Positions 45,339 to 55,040 of a stretch of 64,000 bases of DNA are shown piece after piece (the first letter of the stretch is position 1; each line of letters begins with the position of its first letter). The stretch is from Alitta virens (taxonomy: Eukaryota > Annelida > Polychaeta > Phyllodocida > Nereididae): NCBI GenBank assembly GCA_932294295.1, contig OW028585.1, positions 833,501 through 897,500 of the forward strand, in the 5' to 3' direction. Under the pieces are notes generated by a model. The model was not told where the DNA came from. It saw nothing but the letters and a program-made list of their open reading frames with translations, and did not search any database. The position numbers were made by a program, and so were the translations under genes.

Positions 45339-45400
45339 ATCATCTCATCATTACTGTTGCCCCCGACAGCTCTCGATCAGTTGACTAACCCCAGATATTA
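45337..45400 (+). mobile_element. SINE-A 3' fragment, head-to-head with the full copy
   Basis: CATCTCATCATTACTGTTGC, then CGACAGCTCTCGATCAG and TTGACTAACCCCAGATA resembles the plus-strand 3' end. It abuts the head of the full-length minus copy. Confidence 0.6.
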
Positions 45401-45459
45401 TCACTAAAAGCATGTATTCAAATAATGAAATAGATACAGTACAATCATACAAGAAAATT

Positions 45460-45840
45460 TTCTACATTCACAGTTTGATGGAAATTCAAACTGTAATGTT
45501 ATTGATGAGTTGCACTTTATTTGTAAATGTGAACTGTTTAATGAAACCAGAAATGAATTTTATGATAGTATATTATCTGTCAATCCACATTTTCGTGGTT
45601 TTAAGTTTTCAAGACAAATTTACTGATTTAATGATTAATGAACAATTGAAAACCAGTAGAATTTTATTTCAATGTTAACAAATTAGGAGAAATATGTTTA
45701 ACAATAATTAAATGTTTTATTATTATTTTTACACTTCATGTTTGAACTATCCGCTTAAGTTCAATTGATTTGTAGTGACAAATAAGCCCACTTGGGCTGG
45801 GTCCATATATTGTGATTTTCTTTTTTCTTAGTTGTATATA
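45460..45840 (+). pseudogene. LINE C-terminal zinc-knuckle remnant and 3' UTR
   Basis: In the frame 45489-45620 the sequence reads NCNVIDELHFICKCELFNET and FYDSILSVNPHF, matching the C-terminal Cys/His motif (C...DE.HF...C..) found after the reverse transcriptase of many LINEs. A stop then occurs and homology resumes one frame over as LMINEQLKTSRILFQC. The AT-rich continuation to about 45840, with CCCACTTGGGCTGGGTCC, is probably 3' UTR. The element is 5'-truncated and frame-broken. Confidence 0.65.
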
Positions 45841-46457
45841 TTGGACTTGTCAATAATAACTTTTTAGCTTCTGAAGTTAGCATTACATTCAATGGTATCA
45901 TTAATTCCAATGATTTCGCCATGTTCTCACCAAGCCCAGAATTTGTAACACAGCTCCCGTATTATAATATATAAGTCTTACAACTTACTGCAAAGTGTTT
46001 TTTAAAATATTCTTTACATTTTTTTTCACATTCAATATCCCATTTCAAGCACACACCCCTTCTATTTTATGTCCAACAAAAAGCAGATCTTACGTTACAA
46101 AGCAGAGCTCTTTAAAATTCAAGTTGTAATTGAAGACCTAAGTACTTAGAAGAAATTAATTATTGCTCGGTATCTAAGAAAGATGTGTCAGTGATAGCTC
46201 ACGATGCCTTGATACAAGTTGTTTATGTAAATTTGGAGAGGGTCTGTGTAAATGATCTCAGAAAAGGATCCCTGTAAAGGAGGGAGTCATATCATAAAAG
46301 TGATTTCTAAAGTTGTACTTGAATGCAATATGATGGTTTTTAGTGATTTTAACATATTTATAGAACTAATATTTGGTTTTGGTTAATATATTTTTTGGTT
46401 AGCTGGCTGGACTCACAATTAATGTTCATTCGCAAACTATCTAGATCGTTTCAGTGT
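45841..46457. other. AT-rich non-coding stretch
   Basis: Nothing recognised. Confidence 0.5.
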
Positions 46458-46556
46458 GTCAATGCTACTGGGTCTGAAGCTCAGTCAGGTTAATTGACCA
46501 GCTACCAGAGGCAGACATAATGATGAGATGATAAGGCTGCTTGGAATCAACACCAA
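46458..46556 (-). mobile_element. SINE-A copy, 3' end
   Basis: Minus-strand terminus AATGCTACTGGGTCTGAAGC, then TGACCAGCTACCAGAGGCAG, ATAATGATGAGATGATAAGG and CTGCTTGGAAT. Truncated before the middle of the body. Confidence 0.82.
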
Positions 46557-47994
46557 GTTATGGCTTGCAAAGAAGGCCACCTCACTATTTGGACTGTAAA
46601 CTTTTCACCACACATGTTTTTAATAGTAAAGTCATAGGACCTATTACATTGCATGGACTATTTTATATAAGATCCATCAATGCATGTTACTGTTATTTCT
46701 ATTTCGTTTATCAGTTGAACCCCAAACTGTCAAACCTGTAATATTACGTAATCTCTAACATTAATATATGTCCCTTGATGATATAACATGTATGTAACAT
46801 GAGCGATCTTGGCATTTCGCGAAAACAATTTGTCAAAAGGAAAGCTCTGATCTCCTATGTCGGAATTTGGAGGTCTTGCCTCCTAGGGGTGGTAGGAGGA
46901 TTACTACCCACCCTCTCCCTCCTACTACCCACCCTCCACCACTCCTACTGCCCTCCTCCTAACTCCTTTGGTGGTCTAGCATCGCCTGAAAGGCGGAACA
47001 GTCCGTCTCAATTGCGGACTGGTCTTGGTGAAATGCGGATCTTGTAATCGGGCCCAGTCCGCAACAATAGTGGGATGTAAATTAAACCATTGGAAGTTTC
47101 AAGAGATAAGTGAAATTTACGCCAACTGCAAAATGATATGCCTTGTTTTCAAAAGTAGAATTCGTGTACACCCCTGCGCAGAATTGTAAGAGAGTTTTCT
47201 ATATTTCGTGTATGGAAATAAAGATTTATTTTTGACGGAAACCAACATATGCTAATTGATTCATAACTGATTATAGTACATGATATTAGTCTGAAACCCA
47301 GCAATAATTTGAATAATTTAAATTAGTATTATTAAAATTTAAATATCACACTGTATGTATTATATATAACTGTCAGAGTGATGGTACTTAATTTATAATT
47401 ATTGATAGCTTGTTGGAATAAAGTATCATTATCAATAATGTCAAAAATTAATAATATTATAATTGAGGTTAAATAATTAAAATTGGACAAAATACAGTTA
47501 TCCATGTGCTTAAGTATATCACCCCTTATTTAATGCATTATTTCTACTTACATATCTTTTTTGCTACTGGTGTATATACCATGTTATACCTCACCTGCGG
47601 GTCTCGAAATAAGATCCATTGCTTGGCAACAACTGCATGATATAACACAAGTATCCATGGCAACCTTCTTGTCCGTTTACAATGGCTAATATCAAATTTC
47701 CCTGATATCCAAAATATATCTAGTTTTATATCTCTTTAATTGAATTTCTGAATAGGGGCAAGTTAAGTATTTGATTTAAGGCTTAACAACTGACACTTGA
47801 GAAATTGTGTAATTTATTGTTTAGTTGCCATGGTTATTGATGTATATGCTTGTATAATGGTGACAAATAAAGGTTTGAGTTACATGTTTAACTTGGTAAT
47901 ATTTCAGGACATATTCTTTAAATAATGTAAACAAATGTAGACTTCTAAAGATCTTTTAAATTAGATTATCTTGATTAGAAATCTTCCTGTGACT
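46557..47994. other. Non-coding stretch
   Basis: No gene recognised. 46980-47065 holds AACAGTCCGTCTCAATTGCG and CCCAGTCCGCAACAATAG, related to the GTCCGC segments at 28.1 and 32.95 kb. X-box-like motifs at 47651 and 47824. Confidence 0.5.
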
Positions 47995-48128
47995 TTTGGT
48001 GCCTTGTGTTTGGTGTCTATGCTGAGGTGGGTAAAATCCCCCACCCATGGGGTAAATGTGTAACATGGTGTGGACTCCCAAGTCTTATCTCATCATTATG
48101 TTTGCCTACAGCTGGTCATATTAATACA
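47995..48128 (+). mobile_element. SINE-A copy, 5'-truncated
   Basis: GGTGCCTTGTGTTTGGTGTC, TATGCTGAGGTGGGTAAAAT, CCCATGGGGTAAATGTGTAA and TGTGGACTCC with a shortened 3' end, finishing in TTAATACAAC. Confidence 0.8.
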
Positions 48129-48539
48129 ACATAATAATATATTTATAACCGAAATATCACCTTTCCCCCCCTCCCTTTATTTGACAATTGATTCTAAAAG
48201 ATGGTCTCTGTGACGTCACTCATTGTTGCAGCAGGCCAATCAAAACACAGCCTAGTTACGGAACCCCCTAATGACTTAATGAGATAGGTGGCGGCCATTT
48301 TGAGTCATTAAGCCCGGTGCTCAGCCCATTGTCACACAATGCTCGCTCGACAATTGATCCAATTGAGGTCACATGACCAAGGAAAAGGGGAACCCCGCAC
48401 AGAAAATGTCAATTCGATTCCTTTTACACCTGTAGCCAAAAATAATTGTAGCTAGAATGGTGTAGAGTAGGCCTATTCTGAAAACAGCTTTTCAAGCCCA
48501 ACAAATTTGTTATTGTCTTTTGAAAAGCTACTTGGATTA

Positions 48540-48605
48540 AAAGTTAGTCAGCTTACATGACCACCAGCTGTTAGAAGCGGACGTAATGATGAGTAGATAA
48601 CGTCT
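48540..48605 (-). mobile_element. SINE-A 3' fragment
   Basis: AGTCAGCTTACATGACCACC, then AGCTGTTAGAAGCGGACGTA and ATGATGAGTAGATAA. About 410 bases after, and inverted to, the copy at 47995. Confidence 0.7.
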
Positions 48606-49007
48606 CAAACAACTAATCTTCATTTAGGAGGAGATGGTTAAATTAGTTTTGCTGCTTCGATTAGATTCCAATGAAAGGCACAAGTAATTATGACATGCTA
48701 AATATATCTTTTATCTTCTCACTCATTTAGGAACACTTATTGCAAATAATTCACTAGTAGTAGGAATTCATTATATTCTCTGTACTAAACCTAATACAAT
48801 ATATATTGAATTATGATTATAATTTTGTTTGTTTGTCCATCAAGGCAGATAATACCATTAGCATAAAATGTAATTGAAAATAATTTTTGAACATAAAGAT
48901 AGTTCAAATATGTATACGATAAATTATCTCATACTTGCCCAGAAAATAAATATATGTATACAATATTTTACTCGTTATATTCTCTCTTCATGACCTACAT
49001 TATACAA
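48606..49007. other. AT-rich non-coding stretch
   Basis: Nothing recognised. A possible X-box lacks conservation; the flanking SINE fragments are the only known content. Confidence 0.45.
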
Positions 49008-49420
49008 ATTGATGGTGCCTTGTCCTGTGTGTCTATGCTGGGGCAAGTAAAATATCCCACCAATGGGGTAAATGCATACTGTGTGGCTCCAAGCAGCCTT
49101 ATATTTTATATATTTTTTATTGATAACATATTTTTCCCAGGGTAGCTCATTCAGAGAATCTGTTTTTCAATGAAGCCCTGGTACAAAGGTATACAAAATA
49201 AAATAAATATTGAACACACATAAATACAAATTAAAAACATTCACAGAACTAAAAGTACAATTAACATGTAAAATAAACCTACTAAATTGCAACAAAATAC
49301 TCCTTGGCTAAAACCTTAAAAACATTATTGTCTGTGCTTATCTTCTCATCATTACATCTGCTCCTAGCAGCTGGTCATAAAAGCTGACTAAGCTTCAGAC
49401 CCAGTAGCTTTGCAATATTG
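49008..49420 (+). mobile_element. SINE-A copy split by a nested insertion
   Basis: The left part (49008-49102) runs from GATGGTGCCTTGTCC to CCAAGCAGCCTTAT. The right part (49337-49420) resumes at CTTATCTTCTCATCATTAC and ends CTTCAGACCCAGTAGC. The 234 bases between do not belong to the family. Confidence 0.85.
49103..49336 (-). mobile_element. LINE-like 3' UTR nested in SINE-A, with CTTAT target-site duplication
   Basis: CTTAT at 49098-49102 and again at 49337-49341 flank the insert and fit the uninterrupted SINE-A order. On the minus strand the insert reads CAGGGCTTCATTGAAAAACA, GAATGAGCTACCCTGGG and an A/T-rich end, like the 3' UTR of CR1/L2-type LINEs, which often carry an imperfect inverted CAGGG...CCCTG. 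It is a short 5'-truncated insertion. Confidence 0.65.
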
Positions 49421-49720
49421 ATATTGACAGATTTTGCGCTGCAGGTGTATTTTGCCCCTGCCCCAACCACCCACAAAAAAATGAGGAAAAAATTAGTCGG
49501 ACCAGGAGTCTTGTGTGAGGGGAGGGGGCGCCAGGGGGCAGGCCATGTGAGCGCCTGTTTCCGCTTCCTGTGCGCATGCGCAGTGCACTATAAGCTGTTC
49601 TTGTTGGCATATCGATGGCAGATAATGACTCGGATTAATTGAGCAATTATGCCAGATGGATGGGCACTTCTCGTGTGACCCAGCCATGATCGGACTGCAC
49701 CTCTGAACACAGGGCCCTCT
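49421..49720. other. Non-coding spacer, GC-richer
   Basis: No gene recognised; frames on both strands at 49395-49687 lack domains. Confidence 0.45.
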
Positions 49721-49955
49721 GCTGGCTACTGACAGTGGCTACTGGCTGGCTAGTTCTGGCTAGTATTGGCTATTGGTGTTGGCTACTGGCTACAACTGTC
49801 GGCTACTGGCTACAACTGTCGGCTACTGGCTACAACTGTCAGCTACTGGCTACAACTGTCAGCTACTGGCTAATAGTGTCGGCTACTAACCACTAGTGTC
49901 GGCTACTAGCCACTAGTGTCGGCCACTGGCTACTAGTGTCGGCTATATTACTGGC
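49721..49955. repeat. 20-bp minisatellite of GGCTACTGGCTACAACTGTC
   Basis: About four perfect or near-perfect units of GGCTACTGGCTACAACTGTC at 49781-49860, flanked by variants (ACTAGTGTC, GGCCACTAGT). A stray GTCAGCTACTGGCTACTAG at about 50600 belongs to the same family, beyond the SINE copies that separate them. Confidence 0.92.
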
Positions 49956-49957
49956 TG

Positions 49958-50118
49958 CTGAGGTGCCCCTGTCTAGTGGTCAAGATGCACGCCTGGAAAA
50001 CACAAGGTTGCAAGTTCAAACCCCCACCATGGCATGGAGGAACTGAGCAGATCCTCTGGAACTCTTTGCTTCACACTGTGTGTCGTCACCTCACAGCCCA
50101 GCGACCTAATTATGAACA
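49958..50118 (+). mobile_element. tRNA-derived SINE candidate (second family)
   Basis: GCCCCTGTCTAGTGGTCAAG (49964-49983) matches the A box and D-arm; AGGTTGCAAGTTCAAACCC (about 50004-50022) matches the B box. The body ends in a module with CACTGTGTGT, TCACCTCACAGCCCAGC and GACCTAATTATG, which is repeated in reverse at 50423-50465. Confidence 0.65.
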
Positions 50119-50422
50119 CGTTTAGCTCCTTTACTCATCTAACGTAAATTAATCAATTTCTCTTATAGTCTATAGGATGGCTTATGGTATTAAAGGTCTA
50201 ACAATGAAATTACAGAATAATTAGATGTTAATGTGCTGAGATTATGCAATTCTTGTTCTGACAAGCAAGCAATTCAGAAAAATTGCCTGAACTCAAAAGA
50301 TATATATATATACCTTCACTTGGATTTTTAGGAGCAGATTTCTTAAGTCTATACTCAGCCTCTCAGCAACATAATTTAACCAATCATTTTGTTTAACTAA
50401 GTAAACTAGCAAAGAATGACCA
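50119..50422. other. AT-rich spacer between inverted SINE modules
   Basis: Nothing recognised apart from a short TATATATATA run at about 50301. It would be the loop of the hairpin formed by the flanking inverted modules. Confidence 0.5.
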
Positions 50423-50600
50423 TAATTAGGTCGCTGGGCTGTGAGGTGACAACACACAGTGTCCATCCATCCAGCTGTAAATGGGACCAGGCTATTAGCA
50501 GTAGATATCCAATGGCAACTGTGGAGTACTTAGCTGGTTCGCTGTATACTTCCCAGGGAGTTGAGAAAGGCTCATGCTTGAACAGGTCTGCCTAGTGTCA
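50423..50600 (-). mobile_element. Second SINE-family copy, inverted
   Basis: CATAATTAGGTCGCTGGGCT, then GTGAGGTGACAACACACAGTG is the near-perfect reverse complement of about 42 bases ending near 50117. The part beyond (CCAGCTGTAAATGGGACC) looks like SINE body. No head was identified. Confidence 0.6.
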
Positions 50601-50649
50601 GCTACTGGCTACTAGGGTTGGCTACCATTGCCAGCGATATGGGCTGGTC

Positions 50650-50765
50650 TACTTCCATTCAGCTAAAATGACTAGCTGTTGCTTCATGTAATGAAGAGAT
50701 GATAAGGTCTCTTGTCCACACCATGTTATATATTTACCCAGAGTGGGATATTTTACTAGCCCCAT
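50650..50765 (-). mobile_element. SINE-A copy, diverged
   Basis: AGCTAAAATGACTAGCTGTT, TAATGAAGAGATGATAAGGT, TTGTCCACACCATGTTATAT and CCCAGAGTGGGATATTTTAC follow the minus-strand order of SINE-A with many changes. Confidence 0.65.
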
Positions 50766-51352
50766 AATATCATATGCAATTAAGTTATAAGTAAGGCAAT
50801 ACTTCGCCATTACAGCTAATTCAAGTTTGCAAAACTTTATAATAATGGATAATTAGTGTATAAACGAGGCAAAATATTTATTCATAATTTTCCAAAGGGA
50901 TCTGCAATCAATTAGAGCCGTTTCCTTCGTGTTAACTGTGTCAAAAGCAGTGAAAAATCTTTTGAGTATGAAATTCACTGGGCCAAGTGACTCTGCCCAA
51001 GTGACTTTACCCCCGTATATTGTGATATTTCGCCTGGAAAGCGCCGCCATCAAAGCCTCATTCCTTGCGCTTAATTTACGCCGTCAAAATGGCGGAATAA
51101 CATCTCGTTCAGGTTCACGCGTCGGCGAGAAGTCCAATGAAAAGAAGTCAGTTCACCGTGAATCGTTGGTTTTCAAGTCAGGTGGACTCCTTTGTGTTCT
51201 TTTGAGAATTCATCTGATTAATCTGTCTCATAAGAAATACCATTTTCTTGTCGGAAAACATTTTAGTAACGCGTGCTTGACTTTGGATTGTAATGAACAG
51301 ATTTCAAATTGCTATGAGCCAATGCCCCGTTGAGTGCCATATTAAAATGCCA
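50766..51352 (+). other. Non-coding stretch containing a 134-codon frame of doubtful status
   Basis: The frame 50929-51333 has no signal peptide, recognisable domain or repeat origin, and the first part is open on both strands. GCGCCGCCATCAAAG and AAAATGGCGGAA within it are YY1-type motifs, which argues for regulatory or repeat DNA over protein. Left as a weak ORF. Confidence 0.25.
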
Positions 51353-51410
51353 TCAAGCAAGGAGAGTGCCTCCAAGCAAAGAGAGTGCCTCCAAGCAAAG
51401 GGAGTGCACT
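51353..51410. repeat. 19-bp repeat, three units
   Basis: CAAGCAAAGAGAGTGCCTC repeated three times with minor changes. Confidence 0.9.
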
Positions 51411-51507
51411 CATAGTGCTGTATCAACTGTTAGGGCATATATACAACTGTAAACTATAATATTATCATTTGCGTATTAAATGAAATAGATATTGGAGGTA
51501 TTGTTCA

Positions 51508-51578
51508 TAGATATATAGATAGATAGATATATAGATAGATAGATAAATAGATGGATAGATAGATAGATAGATAGATAT
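51508..51578. repeat. (GATA)n microsatellite
   Basis: GATA units with ATAT and AAAT variants. Confidence 0.92.
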
Positions 51579-52318
51579 AATAATAAAAATATATTATTGA
51601 ATGATTGGAAATTGGATTTCAATCTGGCGGAATGCTGATCATGTGATCTCAATCAAGTCATCATGTGACCAACACGTGATTGGAAGTGACACGTACCCCA
51701 CTATGAGGCTGACCTTGCTAGGTGGGGCAGAATGCCTGCCTTAGACTCTCCTCTCTTATTTTGATTAATTATGCAAATGAGGACACGCATGGCTGGGCAC
51801 AAGGGGTGCAAGGTCACGTGACGACAAAGGGATGACATGCAGGGGGCGCTGTGAGGTGACAGGGCATGATCTCTGGGGGTAATTTTCGGGGGGGTAATCT
51901 GGGAGGGTAGCCTTTGTGGGTTGGGCTGTGGTAATCTTCACTGATCACGATCGCCCGGCGACTGACTACCTTCGACCGATGATTAAACATCGATTCCAAA
52001 TCGATCGTCGCCATTTTGTTATGCCAGTCGATGGTGGCGCCCTCTTGTAATGGATTCCACACCGGAAGTGTCAACCAGTGCGACATCTGTCGGCAGAACT
52101 AAGCAACTCCTCCCCCCGTCCTTCTGACGGACAAGCAGCGACACCTAATAGGCCATAATATCGGCCATTAGTCGATCGATGGTATTTGTGTATCAAGCGA
52201 TTCTGTTGGAATCTCAAACTGGCATAACACAAGGATCGATCATTAGACTCATGCTTTTTCTGGCATTCCCTGTCAACTGATTGTTCACAGTTTTTCAGTC
52301 TACAGAGTCTAATGTTCA
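51579..52318. other. Non-coding stretch, GC-richer
   Basis: No gene recognised. Frequent CGATCG/TCGAT motifs at 51940-52240 (ATCGCC, TCGACC, ATCGATCG) and a YY1-like GTCGCCATTTTG near 52008. The 90-residue minus-strand frames at 51814-52343 have no domain. Confidence 0.5.
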
Positions 52319-52476
52319 ATACAGTAGAACTGGTTTTTATCACCTCACTATTAAGACCACCTCCTTATTATTAGCAACTATACATTTTTGGGCTCAATAA
52401 TATTCTTGCTATGGTCTTTTTTCTCTCTATTAAGACCACCTCACCGTTAAGGCCAATTGATATGCGTTTAATTGAT
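52319..52476 (+). mobile_element. Pogo/Tigger-like MITE terminus
   Basis: Preceded by TA, the segment starts CAGTAGAACTGGTTTTTATC and continues with ACCTCACTATTAAGACCACC. That start fits the CAGTAGAAC termini of Tigger/pogo elements and their TA target preference. The ATTAAGACCACCTC motif is the reverse complement of the 17-bp unit of the minisatellites at 23.1 and 52.8 kb. Confidence 0.5.
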
Positions 52477-52817
52477 GTTAAAGTGCATCTATGTACAGTT
52501 GCAGTACCTGTTTAAAGCTGGTATTTTCAATGAAATTGAAGTTAAAGTATTCCATTTGGGGTGGTAGTGGAATCCTAAAAGTTCTCTATTCATTTCACTC
52601 AGGATGATAGCGATCAGTTGAGCATTTGGGTCTTGGAAAGTTTATAACAAAACCAAAATAACCATCAAATGACTATTTTTAGATATAAACCTCATACTCT
52701 TTATTTGTATATAGGTGCTGTTAATGAAAAATATGGCCTCCTGTCATTATCAAAATTTACATTATGAAGTAACTATTTAGTAAGCACACATGTCCTGCAG
52801 AATTAAAGACTGGTGAC

Positions 52818-53372
52818 TTTAATAATGAGGTGGTCTTAAAAGTAAGGTGGCCTTAATAGTGAGGTGGTCTTAATGAATTGGTCTTAAAAGAGAAGTGGTC
52901 TTAATATTAAGATGGTCTTAATAGTGAAGTGGTCTTAATAGTGAAGGTGACTTTAATAGTGAGGTGGTCCTAATAGTTAGGTGGTCTTAATAGTGAGGTG
53001 GTCTTAATAGTGAAGTGGTCTTAATAGTGAGGTGGTCTTAATAGTGAAGTGGTCTTAATAGTGAGGTGGTCTTAATAGTGAGGTGGTCTTAATAGTGAGG
53101 TGACTTTAATAGTGAGGTGGTCTTAATAGTGAGTTGGTCTTAATAGTGAGGTGACTTTAATAGTGAGGTGGTCTTAACAGTGAGGTGGTCTTAATAGTGA
53201 GGTGCTCTTAATAGTGAGGTGCTCTTAATAGTGAGGTGGTCTTAACAGTGAGGTGGTCTTTATAGTGAAGTGGTCTTAATAGTGAGGTGGTCTTAATAGT
53301 GAGGTGCTATTAATAGTGAGGTGCTCTTAATAGTGAGGTGGTCTTAACAGTGAGGTGGTCTTGAAAGCTAGA
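52818..53372. repeat. 17-bp minisatellite, copy B
   Basis: About 30 units of AGTGAGGTGGTCTTAAT with variants (GTGACTTTAAT, GTGCTCTTAAT). Multi-unit blocks recur, such as the trio containing GTGCTCTTAATAGTGAGG. It lies about 350 bases after, and inverted to, the pogo-like terminus at 52319. Confidence 0.95.
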
Positions 53373-54496
53373 AGGTCTCATGGTTATATCCAACTGCATT
53401 TCCTCAAAATCCATTCTGACTCAATCACGAGCCAATATTACTGTTTATTCCTGTTTATTACCCTCTATTACATAACTTAAGGATGTCGACTGCTACTTTA
53501 ACTTCCGCTAGAGGGCCTTGAGGTCATATAGGGGGCGTTGCAGTAGCTTCGATTGCCCTTAATGACCTTTTTGGGCCTGGGGCGTGTCTTTAGGACCTTG
53601 GAATATCGTCAGCAAGAGAAGAGGGCCCGCTAGAGGGCGTGGTAGGTGACCACTATTTACTGACTTAATGACCTCTTGACAACACATCCTTAACATCTCC
53701 AACTAGGAGTATTGGGTGGGGAGTGGGGGGGGGGGGGGGGGGTACTAGATTTTGCTCTATTTGAAAGTTGAGGTTTTGTCATAATCTGCTTTGAATATAC
53801 ATAAAGCCAAACAAATATAAGTCCTCCTAACAGTCACTGAAGATGTCTTCATATACAGGTAGTCTCAATATAGAGTGGTGATATTAGTGAGATTAAAGTC
53901 TCAAGTATGCAGTGCAGAACCAAAGAACTGCAGCACTGCATTTTGTCGATAGAGAAAAACTATCTAGATATTCTCAACTTCTCAGTACTCAAAAGAATAT
54001 TATTATCTGTGTTAGTCATTAAACTCATTGACTATATGATAGGTTTAAGTCTATGTTATCGAACACAATTTATATAATATGTATATCTGGCTGGCCTGTA
54101 TCACAAAATGATTTCTGCATGACTTCTAACCTAGCATAATAGTATTATCTAGGTGTCTGGTTATACATTGGTATTATGCAGGTAAATGCACTGTTCATAT
54201 ACTAAGTAGGCCTACATTGGAAGTACCCCCCCCCCCCTCTCTCTCTCTCTTTGTTTTAAAAGACAAGCAATGAGAGAGGTCAAGAGACGGACAAATGACC
54301 AACAAGGCTGACCACTAAGACTGACCACTAGGAGTAACCACTAGAACTGGCCATTAGGCAGCCACAAGGAGTGACCAAGGGCTCCCCTGTGTTTCCTGCT
54401 AATTAATCGCCTGGCGCTTTTAATAACAGGTCATCAGGGCAAAGCGGCTCCCTTAATGCTATGCTAAGGAATTACTAACTAAGGCCTGGGTAGGGC
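53373..54496. other. Non-coding stretch with G and C runs
   Basis: No gene recognised. G run of about 18 at 53725-53742; C run with CTCT repeats at 54227-54250; loose TGACCACTA repeats at 54305-54340. Confidence 0.55.
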
Positions 54497-54552
54497 CAGG
54501 AGGAGGAGGAGGAGGAGGAGGAGGAGGAGAAGGAGGAGGAGGAAGAGGAGGA
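54497..54552. repeat. (GGA)n microsatellite
   Basis: About 18 GGA/GAA triplets. Confidence 0.95.
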
Positions 54553-54944
54553 ATATAAACTATACATTAATAGTAGTGGTATAGGTAGATAAATAAGTAC
54601 CAATAGTAGCAACGGCAGCACCACCTAGGTGGAGTATTTCAGTTACCCCAACACAGACACCCTTTACTGGCTTATTATTTTATTTCACTACAAGTCAATA
54701 AAGTTCATAATTTCCATATCCTACTAAATTTACAATTCATCTTATTATTTTTATTTTTTTTCAAGAATATTAACTGTTTACAATTTGTCTCTAACACCCC
54801 TCTAGTATTTGAACACTCCTACTTTTACCCTTTCATTCCATAACCCTTTCATGATCAACAATTGACAACCGATTTTTCCAATTACACAACCTCACTGGTT
54901 TAATTCTTTTAATTGCAATCACCCCAAATCAAAACAAAGCCCGT
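54553..54944. other. AT-rich non-coding stretch
   Basis: Nothing recognised. Confidence 0.5.
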
Positions 54945-55040
54945 TTCGTTTCTCGCTGAAGCATTTCGTGCTTTGGATTTCCAATTCTCGTTTCTGGCGA
55001 GATTTGCAGATTAATCTCGCGCCGTGCGAGATTTGACACG
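54945..55040. promoter_or_regulatory. TCTCG/CGAGA motif cluster
   Basis: TTTCTCGCTG, ATTCTCGTTT, GGCGAGATTTG, AATCTCGCGCC and TGCGAGATTTG lie within 90 bases. TCTCGCGAGA-type elements are known promoter motifs in animals. Similar clusters lie at 190-290 and 31000-31110. Confidence 0.3.
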
